From assembly GCA_963704025.1 (NCBI GenBank), contig CAVPGP010000001.1, forward strand, positions 1,410,375-1,474,374: 64,000 nucleotides of DNA. The letters are read 5' to 3'. The translations under genes were made by a program, and so were the position numbers. The notes under the pieces were generated by a model, which saw only the letters and a program-made list of their open reading frames with translations, made no database searches and had not been told where the DNA came from. The first letter of the stretch is position 1, and the number at the start of each line of letters is the position of its first letter. Below are positions 58,547-64,000 of this stretch, piece by piece. The DNA is from CAVPGP01 sp963704025 (lineage in GTDB: Bacteria; Actinomycetota; Thermoleophilia; Gaiellales; Gaiellaceae).

Positions 58547-59800
58547 ATGAAACGGGTCAGGAACATGGCGATAGCGGCAGCGGCTCTTGTCGCGGCGACC
58601 GCGCCGCCCGCAGCGGAGGGGAAGCGGCCGCGCCCGACTGATCTTCCGCCGGCGCAGGTCTTCAGCGAAGTGGCTCCGAATGCGTACCACGTGTTCAACG
58701 ACTACGCCACGCCGCCGCGGTCCTATGCGTCCCAGCGCACCGTCGTCCACTACGTCGTCCTCGGGGTGGACGCGCCGCCACTGAATGACGACGACGGCGA
58801 CGGCGTCCCTGACTACGTCGAGCGCGTTGGCGACGCAGCGGACACGTCCATCGCGTACTACGAGCGCCGCGGGTTCGCTCCCATCCTCGTGGACGCCGGT
58901 GGCCCCGATGGGCGCCCGGACGTCTACATCTCGCGCTTCGCGCCCGCGTATTTCGGCGTCGCGTTCCCGGCGGCCGACGCGGAGGGCGGCGCGTTCGTGG
59001 CCGTTTCGAATGCGCTCGATCCAAGCCCGGCGACGAGTCTCGGGAGCGTCTACGGCACCGTCGCGCACGAACTCTTCCACCTCGTTCAGTTCTCGTACTT
59101 CCCGCCGACTGCCGATCCCGAGCTCGCGGGGTGGGCGCTCGAGGGAATGGCGGCGGCCATGGAGAACCGCGTTTACCCCGACATGGACGACATCGTCTCG
59201 TCCCTGCAGCTCCGGAGCTGGTTTGCGGCGCCTCAGCGGAGCGTGACAAGCCAGACGTACGGGTCGCAGCTGCTCTGGCGCTTCCTCGATGAGCGCCAGC
59301 CACGGCTGCTGCCTGAGTACCTCGCGCGGAGCCCGCGAGCGCGCGGCGACGCTAGCGCGGCCAGCCTCGTCTCGACGTACGAACGGGTCGCGCGCGCACC
59401 GTTCGCCGCGGCGTTTGGTCGGTTCGCGGTATGGACCGAAGACCGGTACGGCGACCGGCTTACGCCGCTGCGGCAACTCGGGCGCCGCGAGCATGCCGGC
59501 GGCTCGGTGGCGCCGCTCGCGATCCACTATCTCCGGCTGTCACGGTCGACGCGATCGGTCTCGCTGCGCTTCACGCGCGACCCCGGCGACGCGGCTCTCA
59601 CGTACCAGCTGGCGAGCGAGCGCTCCGGCGAGCCGGCCGCGGCCCGCCGGCTCCACGCTCGGATCGCGAAAGGCGGTCGCGAGCTGACGTATGCGATTCC
59701 GGCGCCGCTCGCGAGGAACGACCGCTTCGAGGCGCCGACGCTCGTCGTGGCGAACGGGGACGCGGCGCGGTCGGTCACGTATCGGGTCGCGACGCGTTAG
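58547..59800 (+). CDS. Secreted zinc metalloprotease-like protein (MXAN_6640 family)
   Basis: A 417-residue secreted protein with a signal peptide (residues 5-25). A calcium-binding type Asp-rich repeat, LNDDDGDGVPDYVE, lies near residue 80; the zinc motif TVAHELFHLVQF is near residue 170, with a downstream Glu (WALEGMAAAMEN) that fits a gluzincin. The C-terminal 130 residues are beta-rich. Features match putative metalloproteases of the MXAN_6640 type. Its stop overlaps that of the convergent SARP gene by four bases (TTAG). Confidence 0.85.
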   Translation: MKRVRNMAIAAAALVAATAPPAAEGKRPRPTDLPPAQVFSEVAPNAYHVFNDYATPPRSYASQRTVVHYVVLGVDAPPLNDDDGDGVPDYVERVGDAADTSIAYYERRGFAPILVDAGGPDGRPDVYISRFAPAYFGVAFPAADAEGGAFVAVSNALDPSPATSLGSVYGTVAHELFHLVQFSYFPPTADPELAGWALEGMAAAMENRVYPDMDDIVSSLQLRSWFAAPQRSVTSQTYGSQLLWRFLDERQPRLLPEYLARSPRARGDASAASLVSTYERVARAPFAAAFGRFAVWTEDRYGDRLTPLRQLGRREHAGGSVAPLAIHYLRLSRSTRSVSLRFTRDPGDAALTYQLASERSGEPAAARRLHARIAKGGRELTYAIPAPLARNDRFEAPTLVVANGDAARSVTYRVATR

Positions 59801-62800
59801 CCTTCCGTGCGCTTCGCGAGGGCGGCAAGCCGCTCGCGAGCGGTTCGTTCGGCCACCACGTAGCCGAGCCGCCGGGCGATCTCGGCGGCGCGGCGGAGGG
59901 GGTCGACGGCATCCGCAGCTCGACCCGTCAGCTCGCTCGCCTCCGCGGCCTGGAGTAGTGCGTCGGCTTGCATGCCGCCCGCGTCCAGGTCCCGCATGAG
60001 CCCCTCCGACTTGCGCAGCAGCTGTTTCGCCTTCGCGCTCTGGCCGCGTCGTGCTGCGAGCGTGGCGCCGAGGACGAGGCGCCAGACCTCGACCCACTCA
60101 CCGGCGGCAAATCCGGCTGTGCGCTCGAGGAACCTCTCCGCCTCGTCGTCCTGGCCGCTTCGCGCGAGGACGAGCGCCAAGCGCCAGGCCGCGTTCGCCG
60201 CGCTGAACCTGTCACCGACCGCGTCCAACTCGGCGAGACCATCACGAAGGAGGCGCTCTGCCGCGTCGAGGTCGCCGGCCATGATCTCGACGTCCGCGAC
60301 GGCGATCGAATCCGCCGCCGACGTCTGCCGGAGCCCGAGGTCCTCGATGAGCGCGTGACCCTCGGCCAGCAGGGCGCGCCCCTCGTCGAAGGCGCCTTCC
60401 ATGGCGCGCAGCGTCCCGAGCGCCCCCAGCGCCGACGCCCGCGTAAAGCGGTCAGGAGGGTCCTCGAGGATCGCGACAATCCGCCGCTTCGCCGCTTCGA
60501 CCGGCTGCCAGCCGCGACGGAGCACCACGCACAGCCAGCTCGTGGCCATGCCCTCGAGGAAGCGCGAGCCGGCGGCGCGTGCGTGCTCCGCTGCCTGACC
60601 GAGCTCCGTTTCGGCGTCGAGTTGTGGCGCCCCAGCGCCGGTCGAGCTGCGGTACGACGCGTGGTAGGCGACGATGTGGGCGTACGCGAGCCCTTCGTCG
60701 TCGCCGGCCGCCTCGAGCACGGCGATCGCCTTGCGCACGTCCTCGAGCATCCCCTCCGGATCCCCCTCGGCAGGGCCCCAGAGCCCGAGGTTGTGGCGCG
60801 CGACCGCGATCCGGGCGCGCATGCGCTCGTCGTCTGGGCGCGCGGCCGCTGCGGCCTCGTCGAGCACTCCTGCAGCGGCTTCGCGGTCGTCGCTCCACGC
60901 GAGCGCGTCGGCGAGGACGGGTGCGAGCTCGAGGCGCTCTGGCGCGTCGGACGGGAGCAACGCGGCGGCCCGACGCAAGAGCTCGGCACCCGTCGCCGCG
61001 TCGCGCTCGTCGTAGGCCCGGCGGCCGGCCGCGGCCAGGTGTCGCGCCGCATCGACGGCGAGCCGCGCCAGCCCGGGCGCTTGGGGGTCGACCTCATCCT
61101 GCGCGCGGTATGCGGACTCGAGGTGGTAGCCGATGAGCTCGTCGGCTTCGACTCCTCGCCGGCCCGCCCGGTCGACGACGATGGCCGCGATCTGCTGATG
61201 CAGCGCCGCTCGCCGGCGCTTCGGGATGCCGGCGTAGGCCTCGTCGCGGAGGAGCGCATGACGGAAGCCCCACGCCTCGTCGCCGAAGACGTCAGGCGCT
61301 TCAGGCTCGACGAAGTCCCGTCGCGCGAGCGTCACCAGTGCCGGGCGCGCGTCGAACTCGACGAGCGACTGCACCACTCCGATCGGAAACGTCGGTCCGT
61401 ACACCGCCGCAGCCTGGGCGACCTGGCGCTCAGCCTCCGGAAGCCGGTCGAGCCGTGCCGAAAGCAACGCGTGGATCGAGTCCGGGATACCGGTCCGCCC
61501 GCTTTCCAGCGCGGACGCCAGCAGCTGCTCGAGGAAAAGCGGGTTCCCGGCGGCACCGGCGAGGATCGCCGCACGGTCGTCGTCGCGGAGCGCGGTGCCG
61601 GCGGCGAGGCGTTCGAGCAACGCGCGGGCCTGGTCGGGTGGGAGCGCGTCGAGGAGGATCGACGACGCGTTCAGCCGGCCCCCCGCCCACGCCGGCCGGG
61701 TCTCGAGGAGCTCCGGCCGCGCGAGGCCGAGCAGCACGATCGGCGCTCGCGCGAGCTCGGCCACATGCTCCACGAGGTCGAGGAACGCCGGCGCCGCCCA
61801 GTGCAAGTCCTCCAGCACGAGGACGACCGGCCGCTCTCGCGCGAGCGTCTCGAGCAGCCGGCGAGCGGCCCAGGCCGTCTCCTCGACCGGACCCTGCGAC
61901 GGTGCTTCACCCGCCGTCGCGGCGATCCTCGCCGCGACGAGCGCGCCGTCCCGCTCGCCGGCGAGCACGCCGGCGGCCCAGGATGCGACGCTCTCGCCCG
62001 CAACGGCGGAGAACGCGTCGCGAAGCGGCGCGTACGTCGAGGCTCGGCCGTAAGCGGGTGTGCGGCCGACCACGCAGGTCGCAGATCCGGCAAGTCGGTC
62101 GACCGCCTCGTGGGCCAGACGCGTCTTGCCCACGCCGGGCGAGCCGAACACCGTGACGAGGCGCGCTCTGCCGTCGCGGGTTGCGCGCCGGAAGGTCGCC
62201 ACGATCTCGGCGAGCTCGCCCTCGCGCCCGACGAGCGGCGTCTCGAGGCGGCGGACAACCGGTTCGGCGTCGTCCAATACGCCCCGAACGACGTGGTGGC
62301 CCCCGTGCCGCTCGGCGGTGACGGCGTGGCGGACGAGGCGCCACGCTCGCTCGCCGACGAGCACTTCCGCCTGGCCGGCAGCGGCGCGCAGCCGATCGGC
62401 CTCCTCGAGCGGCGGGCCAGAGACGAGCGGCCGGCCGAGGGCCCGATCCCCGGTGATGACGTCCCCGGTGGCGACGCCCGCACGGGCGATGAGCCCGCCG
62501 TCCACCAGCGCGCGGGCCGCGCGAACGGCCCGCAGTGCGTCGTCCTCCTGCGCCACGGGAACGCCGAAGATCCCGAGAACGCGGTTGTCGGCCGTGCGGC
62601 CCGCCTTGCCCCCATTGGCATTGAGCGCGGCGACCGCCTCCTCGCGGCGACGGCTGAGCTGGTCACGCCGCACCTCCGGATCGGACCCGGAGCCGGCGGA
62701 CAGGTCGGCGAGCAGGACGGTGACCGTCTTGCGCACCTCGTCGACGCTGGGGGCGGGTTCCCCCGGCACGGCCGCCTCGGGTCCCGCGATCTCCGCGTCC

Positions 62801-63504
62801 TGGCGCAGGATCGCCCGCTGGAGCTCCTGCAGCTGCGCGCCCGGCTCCGCGCCGAGCTCGTCGACCAGCGTCGCGCGTGCCGCACCGTACGCCGCGAGCG
62901 CGTCCGCCTGCCGGCCCGAGCGGTAGAGCGCGAGCATGAGCTGCCCGCGTAGCCGCTCGCGGAACGGCTCCGTACCGACGAGAGCGTCGAGCTCCGGAAC
63001 GAGGGTCGCGTGGCGCCCAAGCGCCAGGTCGGCGTCGATGCGGTTCTCGAGCGCTTCGAGACGAAGCTCCCCGAGGTGCGCCGCCGAGGCGCCCGCCGGT
63101 TCGCCCGACAGGTCGGCGAGCGGATCTCCTCGCCACAGCGCGAGCGCCTCCTGGAGCAGCGCAGCGGCGTCGACCGCCTCGCTGACGCGCGCCTCTTCGA
63201 CGAGTCTGCGGAAACGATCGAGGTCGAGCTCGCCAGGCTCGACGCGGAGCAGATAGCCCGGCGGCCGAGTGACGAGTCGGTCGCCGAGCTCGCGCCGAAG
63301 GCGGAGGATGTGGTTGTGCAGGGAGCCGAGGGCCGCGGCCGGCGGATCATCGCCCCAGACCAGGTCGATGAGCTGCTCGGATGCGACGACTCGGTTCGGG
63401 TGGAGCAGCAGCACTGCGACGACCGCGCGGCGCTTCAGGCCGCCGAGCGGCAGGACGCGCTCGCCGTCGAGGATCTCGACCGGCCCCAGAATCCGGAACT
63501 CCAC
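59797..63504 (-). CDS. Giant SARP-type regulator: OmpR/BTAD - cyclase-like - AAA - TPR
   Basis: 1,235 residues. Residues 1-95 form an OmpR-type winged helix (FRILGPVEILDGERVLPLGG, LHNHILRLRRELG), and residues 100-245 the BTAD helices. Residues 260-395 are a decayed class III cyclase domain (VTVLLADLSAG, RVLGIFGVPVAQEDDALRAV) lacking most catalytic residues. The STAND ATPase has Walker A GSPGVGKT near residue 455 and LVLEDLHWAAP as Walker B, and TPR repeats run to the end. Such proteins are AfsR/SARP activators driven by ATP and ligand sensing. Target genes unknown; the metalloprotease is adjacent. GTG at 63504. Confidence 0.92.
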   Translation of the reverse strand: MEFRILGPVEILDGERVLPLGGLKRRAVVAVLLLHPNRVVASEQLIDLVWGDDPPAAALGSLHNHILRLRRELGDRLVTRPPGYLLRVEPGELDLDRFRRLVEEARVSEAVDAAALLQEALALWRGDPLADLSGEPAGASAAHLGELRLEALENRIDADLALGRHATLVPELDALVGTEPFRERLRGQLMLALYRSGRQADALAAYGAARATLVDELGAEPGAQLQELQRAILRQDAEIAGPEAAVPGEPAPSVDEVRKTVTVLLADLSAGSGSDPEVRRDQLSRRREEAVAALNANGGKAGRTADNRVLGIFGVPVAQEDDALRAVRAARALVDGGLIARAGVATGDVITGDRALGRPLVSGPPLEEADRLRAAAGQAEVLVGERAWRLVRHAVTAERHGGHHVVRGVLDDAEPVVRRLETPLVGREGELAEIVATFRRATRDGRARLVTVFGSPGVGKTRLAHEAVDRLAGSATCVVGRTPAYGRASTYAPLRDAFSAVAGESVASWAAGVLAGERDGALVAARIAATAGEAPSQGPVEETAWAARRLLETLARERPVVLVLEDLHWAAPAFLDLVEHVAELARAPIVLLGLARPELLETRPAWAGGRLNASSILLDALPPDQARALLERLAAGTALRDDDRAAILAGAAGNPLFLEQLLASALESGRTGIPDSIHALLSARLDRLPEAERQVAQAAAVYGPTFPIGVVQSLVEFDARPALVTLARRDFVEPEAPDVFGDEAWGFRHALLRDEAYAGIPKRRRAALHQQIAAIVVDRAGRRGVEADELIGYHLESAYRAQDEVDPQAPGLARLAVDAARHLAAAGRRAYDERDAATGAELLRRAAALLPSDAPERLELAPVLADALAWSDDREAAAGVLDEAAAAARPDDERMRARIAVARHNLGLWGPAEGDPEGMLEDVRKAIAVLEAAGDDEGLAYAHIVAYHASYRSSTGAGAPQLDAETELGQAAEHARAAGSRFLEGMATSWLCVVLRRGWQPVEAAKRRIVAILEDPPDRFTRASALGALGTLRAMEGAFDEGRALLAEGHALIEDLGLRQTSAADSIAVADVEIMAGDLDAAERLLRDGLAELDAVGDRFSAANAAWRLALVLARSGQDDEAERFLERTAGFAAGEWVEVWRLVLGATLAARRGQSAKAKQLLRKSEGLMRDLDAGGMQADALLQAAEASELTGRAADAVDPLRRAAEIARRLGYVVAERTARERLAALAKRTEG

Positions 63505-63610
63505 GACGTCACGAAAGCACAGTGACGCGCCGTCGTCACCGAAGGGTCTTCGCCATGCTTCTGACTGGGAACGCGACCTGCCGCTTTACAGGCACTTCGA
63601 GAGACGGGAG

Positions 63611-63649
63611 CGACGGGACTCGAACCCGCGACCTCCGGCGTGACAGGCC
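63611..63649 (-). tRNA. 3' half of tRNA-Asp (GTC), fragment
   Basis: On the minus strand the 39 bases run from the anticodon stem-loop (CCTGTCACGCC, anticodon GTC) through GGAGGTCGCGGGTTCGAGTCCC (T-arm region), identical in form to actinobacterial tRNA-Asp. The D-arm and 5' acceptor strand are missing upstream, and the acceptor 3' end does not continue properly. It is not a functional tRNA; it looks like an attachment-site remnant. Confidence 0.75.
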
Positions 63650-63932
63650 ACTTCCAGGGTCGCGACATGAGCACGATAGGCTCCGGATCGCCCATTTCAT
63701 GCGGTCTCTCGGGTTTCGGCTCTCTTCGGAGCCGCATGGTTTAGTGGAGTGATTTCGGACGTTTGCTGCCCGTTTGCTGCCCGAAGGAGTGCCTCGAAAC
63801 CCGGGCCTAGCCTCGGGACGCTCCGCAGATGCCGGGTAGCGCAACGGCGATGAGTTTCGCTCGGAGCGGTGGTTTCAGTTGCGACGATCCACGCTCGTTG
63901 GGGGCGAAAGTGGCCGAGCGCATGATTGAGAC
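63650..63932. other. Non-coding stretch between two tRNA-Asp fragments
   Basis: About 280 bp without a credible gene. The one long minus-strand frame here owes its residues (SRRRSRVRVPSLP) to translation of the tRNA T-arm. It contains an 11-bp tandem repeat (63,761-63,782). The spacing of two tRNA fragments in the same orientation fits an integration hotspot. Confidence 0.5.
63761..63782 (+). repeat. Tandem 11-bp repeat (two copies)
   Basis: GTTTGCTGCCC occurs twice back to back at 63,761-63,771 and 63,772-63,782, between the two tRNA-Asp fragments. Possibly an arm-type integrase-binding site. Confidence 0.6.
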
Positions 63933-63971
63933 GAACGGGGTCGAGAACCCGCGACCTCCAGCGTGACAGCC
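63933..63971 (-). tRNA. Second, more degenerate tRNA-Asp 3' fragment
   Basis: On the minus strand CTGTCACGCTGGAGGTCGCG and the following GGGTTC match the first fragment at 23 of 24 positions, but the T-loop is disturbed (TTCTCGA in place of TTCGAGT). It lies 322 bp from the first copy in the same orientation. Confidence 0.6.
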
Positions 63972-64000
63972 GATGGAACGAACGGATGTGCGACTGGCGC

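Noticed and set aside
63536..63844. A 102-codon minus-strand protein at the right edge
   Set aside because: Its residues SRRRSRVRVPSLP come from translating the tRNA-Asp T-arm; this is a known artefact.
1..64000. CRISPR arrays, prophage, rRNA operons or a restriction/anti-phage system
   Set aside because: No regularly spaced repeats, phage structural genes, rRNA segments or recognised defence proteins were found on either strand.

Overview
This is a GC-rich (about 70%) chromosomal segment of an actinobacterium. The gene content suggests the class Thermoleophilia or a relative, but this is inferred from style only: there is no rRNA or other marker gene in the window. Supporting features are dense GTG starts, overlapping stop/start junctions, a SARP-type giant regulator, an F420/LLM-type oxidoreductase, dodecin and class III cyclase-AAA-TPR proteins.

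Region 1 (1-17,125) is a catabolic island of CoA-ester chemistry. It holds two CaiC-like acyl-CoA ligases, an acyl-CoA dehydrogenase, an enoyl-CoA hydratase homologue, a zinc alcohol dehydrogenase and four SDR dehydrogenases. It also has a canonical thiolase, a thiolase-like protein paired with a zinc-ribbon/OB-fold (DUF35) partner, a KstD-like flavoprotein, a metallo-beta-lactamase-fold hydrolase, an EamA exporter and a xylose-isomerase-like TIM barrel. The set fits degradation of a cyclic or branched carboxylic acid or steroid-like compound; the substrate is unknown. Its promoters share a site around ACTTCAGTTC or AACT-N6-AGTT at the predicted transcription start, which implies one regulator encoded elsewhere. 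A tightly coupled 55-residue ORF of unknown function precedes the acyl-CoA dehydrogenase. Several genes appear to start at CTG overlapping the upstream TGA (CTGA).

Region 2 (17,128-31,550) is mixed: CurA-type reductase, dodecin, hydrolases, a copper oxidase, a ParB-like protein, a YihY-family protein, an aquaporin, a PHP-glycosyltransferase fusion and a Dyp peroxidase. It contains a decayed quinone-oxidoreductase fragment. Many genes here have a -10 box only 6-9 nt before the start codon, suggesting leaderless mRNAs.

Region 3 (31,565-38,364) has a cyclase/AAA/TPR protein, a sigma-factor remnant, a tubby-like protein, and a PQQ-quinoprotein/cupredoxin pair divergent from a TetR regulator across a perfect palindrome.

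Region 4 (38,365-46,160) is the most interesting part: a compact Pel-like exopolysaccharide locus. It encodes a polysaccharide-deacetylase-like protein, a single protein fusing a PelF-type glycosyltransferase to a PelG-type membrane transporter, a sugar-nucleotide epimerase and a GH114 endo-alpha-1,4-polygalactosaminidase. No PelD or PelE is visible. It has a strong promoter and a leader of about 260 nt.

Region 5 (46,177-56,030) carries an LLM oxidoreductase and several dihydrofolate-reductase-like genes, followed by a stretch of broken genes: an FtsX-type permease, its ATPase, a PadR regulator, a third DHFR-like gene, a truncated winged-helix protein and a META-domain protein. This is either real decay or a poorly sequenced stretch.

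Region 6 (56,136-64,000) holds a YraQ/YcgQ-type permease pair, a secreted metalloprotease and a 1,235-residue SARP-AAA-TPR regulator. It ends in two degenerate copies of the 3' half of tRNA-Asp, which look like scars of tRNA-targeted integration.
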